Shown here: positions 21,827 to 29,581 of the stretch, piece after piece
How positions within the stretch are numbered: position 1 is the stretch's first letter
Layout: each line of letters opens with the position of its first letter
From: an uncultured Eubacteriales bacterium
GTDB taxonomy: Bacteria; Bacillota; Clostridia; Lachnospirales; Bianqueaceae
NCBI GenBank assembly: GCA_900316145.1
Contig: ONBQ01000142.1
Span: 1 to 64,000, forward strand
Reading direction: 5' to 3'
DNA length: 64,000 nucleotides
Notes under the pieces: generated by a model
What the model was told of the DNA's origin: nothing
Databases searched by the model: none
What the model saw: only the letters and a program-made list of their open reading frames with translations
Made by a program: the position numbers and the translations under genes

Positions 21827-21887
21827 AAAAAAGAGGCTGCCTAAGGTCTTCCATTGCGTTGGAAGCCCTCAAGGCAACCTCTTTTTT
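21827..21887. terminator. Large bidirectional terminator
   Basis: AAAAAAGAGG...CCTCTTTTTT form the outer stem, with GCCT/AGGC and an inner CTTCCA/TGGAAG hairpin. It lies 80 bases past the chromate transporter stop and would also stop transcripts from the minus strand. Confidence 0.8.
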
Positions 21888-21913
21888 CATTCATTGGGGT
21901 GGTTTCCCGTCTC

Positions 21914-21958
21914 CTTACCCCACGAAATGGGATTATTTTGAAAACCCAGTGGGGTAAG
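21914..21958. repeat. CTTACCCCAC / GTGGGGTAAG inverted pair downstream of GH42 gene
   Basis: CTTACCCCAC (21914-21923) and GTGGGGTAAG (21949-21958) are perfect 10-bp arms around 25 bases. It matches the pair at 105-145. A further dyad, ATGCAC/GTGCAT, lies near 22001-22017 just before the GH42 stop codon. Confidence 0.65.
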
Positions 21959-22021
21959 AACTTATCAAAGGCGCATCAGAATGCATAAAACACGGCTAAT
22001 ATGCACTCGAGGTGCATTTAA

Positions 22022-24070
22022 TTACATGACGTTATCCTTCAGCAGGAAGCGGATGCCATAAGGCTCCAGCTTGATGTGGGTGGTATACTCGCCGGTCTCG
22101 ATATCCGTGACCGCATTCTCCAGGCTGACCGTGGTCGGGAACGGGTTGAAGTTCTGCACGATGGCGATCTCTTCCTCATCGCTCTTGCGCAGGGAGGCTG
22201 TCACGTTATGCGGCAATGCAGCGTTATCCAACGCTCTCTCCAGCTGCAGATCATCCGCGATCTCCTCATAGAAATCTTTATAGAACTCCTGGTCCGCTCT
22301 GGCGCACAGGTAGTATGCCTGCCCAAAGCCAAAGAAATTCAGGGTCAGAGCCGGATTGCCGGCATAGTAGTCTTCCTTATAAGTGCCCAGCACCTGCGCC
22401 GTGGAAACATGGACCACATCGCACAGCTCACGCAGCTCATACTCCGCGCCGCTGGCCGACATGACCATCTTGTTGCGCTGATCCGGATACAGGGCATCGA
22501 TCTCCTCACTGTACAGACCGAAGACATCCTGCATTCCATACGGTGCGAAGCTCTGGAAGCACAGGTCATTTTCATTGACCAAACCGCTCCAGTACGTGCC
22601 GACCAGCGTGCCGCCCTTCTCGACAAAGCTTCTCAGTTTCTCGACGATGCCCTCTCTCTGCATGTACAGCATCGGCGCAATGACCAGCTTGTAGCCACTG
22701 AAGTCGCAGGACATATCCACAAGATCCACCGGGATGCCCATCCGCCAGAAAGCTTCATAGTGCTCCAGCACGGTCGGTACATAGTTCTTCGACTGCTCCT
22801 TACTAACATTGAGCAGGCCCTGCACCTCTCCCAAAGCCCATCGGTTTTCCCAGTCAAAGATGATCGCCACTTCCGGCTTCACATTGGTCTTGCAGACCTC
22901 CGGCAGCTTCTTCAGCCGGGATCCGACAGTCGCCACCTCGCGGAACACTCTGGTATTGGCCGTACCATCATGACCGACCACCGCGCCATGGAATTTTTCC
23001 GAAGATCCGCGGGATTTTCTCCACTGGAAGTACTGGACGGAGTTGGAACCATGGGCCACCGCCTGCAGCGAGGACAGCTCATGCATGCCCGGCTTCTTCA
23101 TGCGGCAGACCGGATGCCAGTTAGTCACGCCCGGCACGCTCTCCATCAACAGGAACGGCTCCTGCTTGATGCAGCGCATCAGATCATGGGTCGCCGCCGC
23201 CGTGATCGCGACCTGGCTCTCATCCTGCGGATTGGTATGCCAGAAGGGATAGTTGTCCCACGACGCGATGTCCAACACATCGCGGAATTTGAAATAGTTC
23301 AGACCATTATAGAAGCCCATCAGGTTGGTGGTCACCGGAACATCCGACCCGCCCGCACGGATCGCAGCCTTCTCCCAGGCACAGAAATCCACGGTGCGAT
23401 CGGTCACGAAACGCTTCCAGTCCAGCACTAGGCCATGCACGGAATGCTCGCCTCGAAGCAGCGGCGGCTCGATCTGATCAAAGGAAGAATAGGTGTGGCT
23501 CCAGAACGCCGTCCACCACTGATGGTTCAGCTCCTCGATGGTACCATACTTTTTCTTCAGCCAGTTTCTGAACTCCTGCTGGCAAAGCGGGCAATAGCAT
23601 TCCCCACCATATTCATTGGAAATGTGCCACAGGATGACCCCAGGATGCTTGCCAAAATTCTCTGACAGCTTCTTATCCATATCCCACACCTTCTGCCGAT
23701 AATACGGAGACGTGTAGCAGTGATTGTGACGGCCGCCCATCTGATTGCGCACCAGGTCCGGACCCACGCGCAATACCTCCGGATGATTCAGTGCCATCCA
23801 GATCGGACGCGCGCCGGACGGCGTCGCAAGCACCGTGTAGATGCCATTGTTGTACAAGTTGTCGATGACCTTCTCCAGCCAGTCGAACTCATAGCGCCCC
23901 TCTTCCGGCTCCAGCGCCGACCAGGCAAAGATACCCACAGAAGCCGCATTCACATGGCTCTGCTTCATCAACTCGATATCTTTTTTCAAGATATCCGGCC
24001 GATCCAGCCACTGGTCCGGGTTATAGTCTCCGCCATGCAGCATCTGCTCATTCAGGATTTTCCATTCCAT
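22022..24070 (-). CDS. Beta-galactosidase, glycoside hydrolase family 42
   Basis: A 682-residue GH42 enzyme that releases terminal beta-galactose, usually from plant or milk oligosaccharides. The acid/base is Glu153 in HISNEYGG and the nucleophile Glu310 in LLMESVPGVTNW. The GH42 zinc site is visible as Cys118 and Cys158/160/163 (GECYCPLC). The trimerisation and C-terminal beta domains follow. No signal peptide. AGAAAGGACTACA precedes the ATG, a leader much like that of the glycerol-1-phosphate dehydrogenase gene. It is monocistronic. Confidence 0.95.
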   Translation of the reverse strand: MEWKILNEQMLHGGDYNPDQWLDRPDILKKDIELMKQSHVNAASVGIFAWSALEPEEGRYEFDWLEKVIDNLYNNGIYTVLATPSGARPIWMALNHPEVLRVGPDLVRNQMGGRHNHCYTSPYYRQKVWDMDKKLSENFGKHPGVILWHISNEYGGECYCPLCQQEFRNWLKKKYGTIEELNHQWWTAFWSHTYSSFDQIEPPLLRGEHSVHGLVLDWKRFVTDRTVDFCAWEKAAIRAGGSDVPVTTNLMGFYNGLNYFKFRDVLDIASWDNYPFWHTNPQDESQVAITAAATHDLMRCIKQEPFLLMESVPGVTNWHPVCRMKKPGMHELSSLQAVAHGSNSVQYFQWRKSRGSSEKFHGAVVGHDGTANTRVFREVATVGSRLKKLPEVCKTNVKPEVAIIFDWENRWALGEVQGLLNVSKEQSKNYVPTVLEHYEAFWRMGIPVDLVDMSCDFSGYKLVIAPMLYMQREGIVEKLRSFVEKGGTLVGTYWSGLVNENDLCFQSFAPYGMQDVFGLYSEEIDALYPDQRNKMVMSASGAEYELRELCDVVHVSTAQVLGTYKEDYYAGNPALTLNFFGFGQAYYLCARADQEFYKDFYEEIADDLQLERALDNAALPHNVTASLRKSDEEEIAIVQNFNPFPTTVSLENAVTDIETGEYTTHIKLEPYGIRFLLKDNVM

Positions 24071-24150
24071 AGTGTGTAGTCCTTTCTGTGTTGATATGTT
24101 GCGTTTGATTTAACATTTCTTGTTATATTGGTAATTTATATTATTTATTA

Positions 24151-24179
24151 TTGTCTATTTGTAGTTTCTGTGGTATTAT
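24151..24179 (+). promoter_or_regulatory. Promoter in front of inverted-repeat array A
   Basis: TTGTCT (24151-24156), 17 bases, TATTAT (24174-24179) with extended TGG. The array starts 22 bases past the -10 box, so it lies in the 5' leader of the nuclease-like gene. Confidence 0.7.
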
Positions 24180-24201
24180 TAAATATCTTCTTGTTCTCTG
24201 G

Positions 24202-24561
24202 ACACTTGCTGCGGTTAAAATTTTCTTCTTCAGCAAGTGTTTTTCATTCATCACACTTGCTGGTCTGTTGCTTTGTTTCTCTCAGGCAGTGTTTTTCTTA
24301 ACACCCACTGTCTGGTCAATAAGTTTTTTCTGTCAGGCAGTGTCAATTTTTCTTTTTTTCTACAAAACCACAGCTTTTTAGACGCCTGTCTTCTTGGAGA
24401 GCTCGCTCCTTAAACAAATCACACTGTCTCTGGATACTATTTATTTTCCCAGCAAGTGCCCCTCTTCAAAAACACTTGCTGCTAAAACAAATGATCTTCG
24501 CAGGCAGTGCGCATCTTGTCAGACACTATCTGAGAAACAGAAATCAATCATCAGCAAGTAT
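24202..24561 (+). repeat. Array A: twelve alternating inverted 10-mers, 51-52 bp period
   Basis: The gene-free 506-base gap 24071-24577 is filled by short motifs that alternate strictly in orientation. Forward copies (ACACTTGCTG or CCACTGTCTG type) start at 24202, 24253, 24305, 24421, 24472 and 24523; reverse copies (CAGCAAGTGT or CAGGCAGTGT type) start at 24231, 24283, 24334, 24450, 24501 and 24552. Forward-to-reverse spacing is 29-30 and reverse-to-forward 22, except one 87-base step in the middle. The bases between motifs are not conserved. Two sub-motifs (GCAAG and GGCAG/GACAG) occur. Each neighbour pair could form a hairpin with a loop of 19-20 or 12 bases. Confidence 0.9.
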
Positions 24562-24577
24562 TCAGAAAGGAGTTTTC

Positions 24578-25390
24578 ATGCCGGGTTTCTACTTACCGAT
24601 CGAACATCAGCTATCCATCCTCGAATCTCTCCGCAAAAAGGCTGAAGCCTCGCTTTCCAAACGGCCACCCGGGCATCTTACCATCCAAAAGAGCGGTCAC
24701 ACGTATCAATATCTGTATCGTCCCACGCAGAATACCCGCAGGCAGTATGTTCGCAAAAGCAATATGCCCTTCGTTCGTGATCTTGCTCAAAAAGAATATG
24801 AAGAAGCCTTTCTGCGTGAGGCGGCAAAGGAAAGAGCGCGGCTCTTAAAGGCGCAGAGCAAAAGTCACGCCTGCAGCGCATCCTTCATGTATCACGCTTT
24901 GGCCGCTCCTTACGAAAAGCTTTCCTCGGAGCGCAAGTCTCTTATCACACCCTATGTTCTGCCGGATGACGAATATATTCAAGCCTTTCTAAACACGCCC
25001 TATGAGCACAAGGGATTTGATAAGGATTTTCCGGTCATCGAGACGGAAAACGGCGAGCGGGTGCGTTCCAAAAGCGAGAAGATCATCGCAGACAAGCTGA
25101 AAGCGCTGGGCATCCCCTATCTTTATGAATACCCTCTCAAGCTAAGCAGGCTTGGCTGGGTGCATCCGGATTTCACCATGCTGGATATCAGAGAACGTAT
25201 CCTGGTGATCCTGGAGCATTTTGGCAAGATGCTGGATCCGGATTATGTATCTTGGAATATGCGGAAGATGGAGAACTATATCGAGGATGGGTATATACCC
25301 GGCGACACCTTGCTATCTACCTTCGAGGGCGGTCCTCATGTGCTAGGCGTATCATGTCTGGACAAGCAGCTCAAAGAGCGGTTCTTTTGA
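24578..25390 (+). CDS. Probable PD-(D/E)XK nuclease-like protein
   Basis: A 270-residue soluble protein whose ATG follows AGAAAGGAG. The N-terminal half (about 1-130) is basic and helical (ESLRKKAEASLSKRPPG, then an E/K/R-rich stretch). The C-terminal half has ENGERVRSKSEKIIADKL (Glu167), then VHPDFTMLD (Asp198) and ILEHFGK (Glu213), in the order of a restriction-endonuclease-like core. The exact ExK lysine is not clear, so activity is uncertain. It follows the inverted-repeat array and overlaps the coaBC end by 20 bases on the other strand. Confidence 0.6.
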   Translation: MPGFYLPIEHQLSILESLRKKAEASLSKRPPGHLTIQKSGHTYQYLYRPTQNTRRQYVRKSNMPFVRDLAQKEYEEAFLREAAKERARLLKAQSKSHACSASFMYHALAAPYEKLSSERKSLITPYVLPDDEYIQAFLNTPYEHKGFDKDFPVIETENGERVRSKSEKIIADKLKALGIPYLYEYPLKLSRLGWVHPDFTMLDIRERILVILEHFGKMLDPDYVSWNMRKMENYIEDGYIPGDTLLSTFEGGPHVLGVSCLDKQLKERFF

Positions 25391-26567
25391 GGATCGCGTC
25401 CAGGAGCTCGTGCGCGGCCTGATCCTTGCTCATGAGCGGCAGTTCCTCAACGCCATCATTGGTGATCAGGGTCAAGACGTTGGTGTCGCCCTGGAAGCCG
25501 GCGCCTTCGACTTTAACGTTGTTGGCGGCGACCATGTCCAGGTTTTTCTTAACAAGCTTGGCGCGGGAGTTTTCGATCAGGTTCTCCGTCTCCATGGAGA
25601 AGCCGCACAGGAACTGCCCTTCACGCTTGTTTTGTCCCAAGGCACCTATTATATCCTTCGTGCGTACCAGGGGGATGGCCATGTCGCCATCCTTCTTTTT
25701 GATTTTGTTGTCGGCATAAGTGGCAGGTGTGTAGTCTGCCACGGCTGCGGCCTTGATGATGATATCCTGCTGCGCCGCGCGGGATGTCACGGCTTCATAC
25801 ATGTCCGCCGCGGAGACAACGGGCACAGTTTCGACAAAGCGTGGGGCTTCCAAGGCGGTGGGGCCGCTAACCAGTGTGACCGAAGCCCCGCGCAGCATGG
25901 CGGCTTTCGCGATAGCATAGCCCATCTTGCCGGAGGAATGGTTGGTCAGGAAGCGGACGGGATCCAGCGCTTCCTGGGTGGGTCCGGCGGTGACGAGCAC
26001 CTTTTTGCCCTGAAGATCTTTTTCGTACGCGATGGCCCGCTCCAGATATTCAAACAAAACAGCCGGCTCCGGCATCTTGCCGGCTCCGTCGTCCCCGCAG
26101 GCCAGGTGCCCGCTTTCCGCGCCGATGACCGTCCAACCATATTTGCGGAGTGTTTCCATGTTGTCCTGCACGACAGGATTCTCGTACATGCGGGTGTTCA
26201 TGGTGGGGCTGATGAGCATGGGGCATCGGCATGCCAACACCGTGGTGGAAAGCATGTCATCCGCGATGCCGTGGGCGATCTTGCCGATGATGTTGGCGGT
26301 GGCCGGCGCGATGAGCACTGCATCCGCCTTCTTGCCGAGCGAAACATGCTCGACATCCATGGTGAAGTTCCGGTCGAAGGTGTCGACCAGGCATTTATTC
26401 TTTGTCAGACTTTCAAACGGGATCGGCGGGATGAACTCTGTGGCGTTCTTGGTCAGGATCACGTGCACATCCGCATGCTGCTTAACAAGCATGCTGACCA
26501 GATTCGGGATCTTGTAAGCGGCAATGCCGCCGGTCACGCCGATAAGGATCGTTTTTCCGGTAAACAT
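25371..26567 (-). CDS. coaBC: Bifunctional phosphopantothenoylcysteine decarboxylase/synthetase
   Basis: A 398-residue CoaBC with an N-terminal FMN decarboxylase (about 1-185) and a C-terminal CTP-dependent ligase (about 190-398). GVTGGIAAYK, AHVSLGKKADAVLIAPATAN-type flavin site, PTMNTRMY and, in the ligase, VTAGPTQEALDPVRFLTNHSSGKMG are typical. It converts 4'-phosphopantothenate plus cysteine to 4'-phosphopantetheine. GGAGG before the ATG can partly fold back on CTCC (26569-26581), which may dampen initiation. Confidence 0.95.
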   Translation of the reverse strand: MFTGKTILIGVTGGIAAYKIPNLVSMLVKQHADVHVILTKNATEFIPPIPFESLTKNKCLVDTFDRNFTMDVEHVSLGKKADAVLIAPATANIIGKIAHGIADDMLSTTVLACRCPMLISPTMNTRMYENPVVQDNMETLRKYGWTVIGAESGHLACGDDGAGKMPEPAVLFEYLERAIAYEKDLQGKKVLVTAGPTQEALDPVRFLTNHSSGKMGYAIAKAAMLRGASVTLVSGPTALEAPRFVETVPVVSAADMYEAVTSRAAQQDIIIKAAAVADYTPATYADNKIKKKDGDMAIPLVRTKDIIGALGQNKREGQFLCGFSMETENLIENSRAKLVKKNLDMVAANNVKVEGAGFQGDTNVLTLITNDGVEELPLMSKDQAAHELLDAILKRTAL

Positions 26568-26600
26568 CGAGGAGTCTCCTCCTTATTTTTCTTTTTTGTC

Positions 26601-26629
26601 ATTATAGCATCGAGGGGAAAGAATGGCAA
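26601..26629 (-). promoter_or_regulatory. Promoter of coaBC
   Basis: Minus strand TTGCCA (26629-26624), 17 bases, TATAAT (26606-26601). Confidence 0.75.
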
Positions 26630-26646
26630 TAAAAAACGGTCGTTTC

Positions 26647-28065
26647 TTATCTCTCAAAAGCTTTTAGGACCAGCATCTTCCAACGGTTTTTCGCGCCTTC
26701 ATAGGGGTGTTCCCGAAGGGGAAGATTGTATTTATTCGAGCCATACAGCACCGTAGTGGGATGAGTGAATTCACGAAATCCCCAGATGCCGTGATAGGCG
26801 CCCATGCCGGAATGTCCGGTTCCGTTGAAGGGTACGCCTTTGACCATCAGATGCATCACCACTTCATTGACACAGCCTCCGCCGTATTGCTGAGTGCCCA
26901 TGACCTTCTCTGCCCAGGTCCTGTCCTTGGTGAAAAGATAGAGGGCCAGGCCATGCTCCCTCTCTGCGATCTTTTGCATCAGATTGTCCGCTTCCTGGTC
27001 CGGGAAGGGCACGACCGGCAGCAGGGGATCAAACAGCTCGTGCTGCACGATCGGCTCGTCCGCCCCGACGGGATACACGATCGTTGGCTCAAATTTCATT
27101 GTTTTTTCATCCCCGTGGCCGCCATATACGATGCGTTCCTGATACTTGGCCGCTTCCTCCGCGCAGACCGTATAGGCTTTCTGGCTGATCAGTCTCGGAT
27201 ACTCTTTGTTCTTCAGCGGTTCCTCGCCGATCTGACGACGGAACTGTTTTTTCAATTCCTCCACGAATGAGTCCGCCACCTCTTCCGCCACGGCGACCTG
27301 ATTGATATTGATGCAGATCTGGCCGGCATTCAGGATCTTGAAGAAGGCGATCTTTCTGGCCGCGTCCCGGATGTCTGCGTCTTTGCGGATGACGCACCAG
27401 TTTCCAGTCTCCCCGCCAAGCTCAAGGGCCACCGGCGTCAGGTTTTTCGCGGCCTTTTCCATTACATGCCGCCCTACCTTCGGAGATCCGGTATAGAAGA
27501 TCTTGTCAAAACGCTGCTCCAGCAGCAGATCTGCCGTGTCATGATCTCCATCCACCACGCAGATATAGCCATCCGGGAAGACGGAGCTTATGATCTTCTG
27601 CATGACCTCGGTGCAGGCTTTGGATTTGGAACTAGCTTTGATGATGGCCGTGTTGCCGCCGGCGATGCTGGCCGCCAGGACACCGAAGGAAAGCAGGATC
27701 GGAAAATTGAACGGACTGATGATGAGCGTCACGCCATAGGGCATCTTATACACTTTTGTCAACAGGCTGGGGAAGCAGTGCAGCCCGCTGTAATGAAGCT
27801 CCGGCCTAGCCCACTTTCTGATTCCACGGATGATCTCGTTGATCTCTAAGATCGTAGAACCGATATCGCAGAAATAAGCCTCTGCCTTGCTGCGGCCAAG
27901 GTCCTGCTCCAAAGCCTTCTCTATCTCCTTCTCATGCGCTTTTATAGCACTGCGAAGTCGCTTAAGCTGACGGATGCGCCACTCAACATCCAACGTTGAA
28001 CCACTCTGAAAAAAGGAACGCTGACGTGAAACCAGTTTGCGGATCTTCTCTTCTGTCCAGATCAT
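26647..28065 (-). CDS. Aldehyde dehydrogenase, class 3-like
   Basis: A 472-residue NAD(P)-dependent aldehyde dehydrogenase. The start at MIWTEEKIRK follows GAGAGG. Motifs are IISPFNFPILLSFG, the NAD loop FYTGSPKVGRHVM, the catalytic Glu in LELGGETGNW, and the nucleophile Cys in LNAGQICININ. The C-terminal GHSGMGAYHGIWGFREFTHP is typical of class 3 and fatty-aldehyde enzymes. The usual Pro in ELGGKSP is replaced (GGETGNW). Substrate is unknown. Confidence 0.9.
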   Translation of the reverse strand: MIWTEEKIRKLVSRQRSFFQSGSTLDVEWRIRQLKRLRSAIKAHEKEIEKALEQDLGRSKAEAYFCDIGSTILEINEIIRGIRKWARPELHYSGLHCFPSLLTKVYKMPYGVTLIISPFNFPILLSFGVLAASIAGGNTAIIKASSKSKACTEVMQKIISSVFPDGYICVVDGDHDTADLLLEQRFDKIFYTGSPKVGRHVMEKAAKNLTPVALELGGETGNWCVIRKDADIRDAARKIAFFKILNAGQICININQVAVAEEVADSFVEELKKQFRRQIGEEPLKNKEYPRLISQKAYTVCAEEAAKYQERIVYGGHGDEKTMKFEPTIVYPVGADEPIVQHELFDPLLPVVPFPDQEADNLMQKIAEREHGLALYLFTKDRTWAEKVMGTQQYGGGCVNEVVMHLMVKGVPFNGTGHSGMGAYHGIWGFREFTHPTTVLYGSNKYNLPLREHPYEGAKNRWKMLVLKAFER

Positions 28066-28134
28066 CTTGAGGAACCTCTCTTTCTCTCTATAATGGACAT
28101 GACCAATATACCACAGATCACGAAAGATTACTAC

Positions 28135-28178
28135 AAAAGAAACCGTGAGACAACGGCTTGTTTGCCATCTCACGGTTT
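28135..28178 (-). terminator. Terminator of the zinc-ribbon gene
   Basis: AAACCGTGAGA (28140-28150) pairs with TCTCACGGTTT (28168-28178). On the minus strand a TCTTTTG run follows. It separates the zinc-ribbon gene from the aldehyde dehydrogenase gene. Confidence 0.75.
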
Positions 28179-28280
28179 TGTACTTTCTCTGTCTGTTCTA
28201 TAAATCGCTATTATCAGCTGATATTAAAACAGCTTTCTCTCCATAAGATACATATTGCTGCCTTTTTCATCACATTGCTT

Positions 28281-28904
28281 TTATTGCAGGCTCTCTCCGC
28301 AGTTCATGCAGAAGCGGGCTCCCGGGGTGATCTTCTTGCCGCAGTACGGGCAGAAGTTGAAGGGCTTTCTCTTTGGGGCGGGCTCTGCGGCGGCCGGTGT
28401 CGGGGCAGGAGCGGGATCCGCCACAGCCCGTGCCTGCAGGGCTTGGCCCTGGGTGGGCAGTCCGTTCGAGGGATCCGGGATGTAGGCCGGCATCACGGCC
28501 TGGCCGATGCATTCTTTGCGCATGTTCAGGTGGATATGCGCGCCGTTCTGGATCTGTTCCAAGGTGTTGCCAGGGAATTTGTAAACGTTTGGGTAGACTT
28601 CCTGGATCAGGAGGAATAACGCGCAGCCTTCGATGTAGCCGATGTTCGGGTCGCTCATCTTTTCCGTGGTGAACGGTTCATAGGTGAAACGGGCGGGGTC
28701 CCATGCGGCGGTCCAGAACACTCCACTTTGCGTGCCCTCGATCTGCACGGGCGGGTGATGGACGTCCTGTCCGATCAATTTGTAGAAGAGCGCTGCGAAC
28801 TGCGAGGTTCCGCGCAAGTTGTTCTGCACATTCAAAATGCTTTTACGAAGGTTACTCTGGGATGAAAAATACTGTGCGGTATTGACTAAATCTACGAGAC
28901 TCAT
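28281..28904 (-). CDS. Unknown protein with C-terminal zinc ribbon
   Basis: A 207-residue protein that starts at MSLVDLVNTAQYF, with AGAAAGGAA upstream. Residues 1-125 form an unrecognised domain. A Pro/Ala-rich linker (PAPAPTPAAAEPAP) follows, then a zinc ribbon CPYCGKKITPGARFCMNCG at the end. No membrane segment. The layout resembles bacterial proteins that use a zinc ribbon as a docking module, but no function is assigned. Confidence 0.75.
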   Translation of the reverse strand: MSLVDLVNTAQYFSSQSNLRKSILNVQNNLRGTSQFAALFYKLIGQDVHHPPVQIEGTQSGVFWTAAWDPARFTYEPFTTEKMSDPNIGYIEGCALFLLIQEVYPNVYKFPGNTLEQIQNGAHIHLNMRKECIGQAVMPAYIPDPSNGLPTQGQALQARAVADPAPAPTPAAAEPAPKRKPFNFCPYCGKKITPGARFCMNCGESLQ

Positions 28905-28929
28905 GGTGATTTCCTTTCTTAGTATCCTC

Positions 28930-28986
28930 TTACACGAACGATGACGATCCATCGACGATCTGTGTTTCGCAATTCGTGCAGAACAT
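28930..28986 (-). pseudogene. 18-codon zinc-ribbon-like fragment
   Basis: An ATG with AAGGAAG upstream starts an 18-codon frame, MFCTNCETQIVDGSSSFV, that looks like the first half of a zinc ribbon (CxxC then DGS). The expected second CxxC is missing because of the stop. It ends 26 bases before the start of the zinc-ribbon gene. It may be a decayed N-terminal ribbon of that gene or a tiny leader peptide. Confidence 0.4.
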
Positions 28987-29104
28987 CTTAGTGTCTTCCT
29001 TGTTTTTGCTTCTTTATCTCTAATACTCGTCTGGGGAAGACTCTGTTACACAGAATGAGAAAAAATTTTTTAATGTTGTTTAAGCTGTTTCGCTCCAAGG
29101 TCGG

Positions 29105-29444
29105 ATACCCACCAAAATTCAATCTGCTGCAATCGTGTATGCAGGTCTATGTCTGTCTGATCGTCAAAAAGCACACCTTTTTCAGTTTAGAATAAAAACA
29201 GTGGGTCTTCCGTTCTCCTATCTGCAGAGGAACGACCCACTAAATCAGTTATCTGCTGAAAAATGTATGTCTTTTTATCATATAATTTCTTTCTTAACTT
29301 AGGATCATACCCACATATTTCTCTTTATTTTTAAACTTGTATGTAGAATGCTTCTTTTTCTTCCTTTGACATGCATACATTAAATGGATAATTCTTCATT
29401 ATGTGGGTAGATTCCGCAAATGGGCAAAAAAACATACCCACATA
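29105..29444. repeat. Region B: degenerate alternating motifs around CATACCCACATA
   Basis: The 676-base gap 28905-29581 holds mostly non-coding, AT-rich sequence. CATACCCACATA occurs at 29306-29317 and 29433-29444, and its reverse TATGTGGGTAG at 29400-29410; ATTATGTGGGTA and TACCCACATAAT there are perfect 12-bp arms. Looser copies in alternating orientation lie near 29105, 29135, 29264, 29340 and 29374. TATAAT at 29281-29286 lies 20 bases before the first good copy, as in arrays A and C. Spacing (26-42) is irregular, and no convincing ORF follows. Confidence 0.5.
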
Positions 29445-29472
29445 ATAGATCCAAAGCAAAAAAAGGTGTGCT
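29170..29472. repeat. 13-bp inverted repeats flanking region B
   Basis: AGCACACCTTTTT (29170-29182) and AAAAAGGTGTGCT (29460-29472) are perfect complements that enclose 277 bases with most of region B. There is no transposase and no clear target duplication. It could be a small non-autonomous element or a very long-range stem. Confidence 0.5.
29191..29241 (-). terminator. Terminator-like hairpin inside region B
   Basis: AGTGGGTC (29200-29207) pairs with GACCCACT (29234-29241), with an inner GTTC/GAAC pairing. On the minus strand GTTTTTATT follows. The arms also fit the TACCCAC-type motif of region B. Confidence 0.5.
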
Positions 29473-29503
29473 AACGACCTAACGGACAACTGTCCTCTCA
29501 TAC

Positions 29504-29559
29504 AAAAATGCTCCCTTTCGGGCAGACAAGTAAAATAACTTGTTGCCCGAAGGGAGCAT
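29504..29559 (-). terminator. Terminator of the GH94 gene
   Basis: ATGCTCCCTTTCGGGCA (29508-29524) pairs with TGCCCGAAGGGAGCAT (29544-29559) with one bulge, and the loop has an inner ACAAGT/ACTTGT stem. On the minus strand TTTTTG follows. Confidence 0.9.
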
Positions 29560-29581
29560 ATCATGGTTTCACATGTATTTT

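Noticed and set aside
24202-24561. CRISPR array
   Set aside because: The repeated units are only about 10 bases, alternate in orientation and have spacers of 12 and 19; no cas gene is near.
25410-26756. Long plus-strand open frame opposite coaBC
   Set aside because: Antisense shadow of coaBC; His/Asp/Gly-rich composition typical of mirrored codons.
29170-29472. Insertion sequence
   Set aside because: Only inverted ends are seen; no transposase and no target duplication.
29331-29564. 77-residue minus-strand frame in region B
   Set aside because: It runs through the GH94 terminator and the repeat motifs, with no ribosome site and no family.
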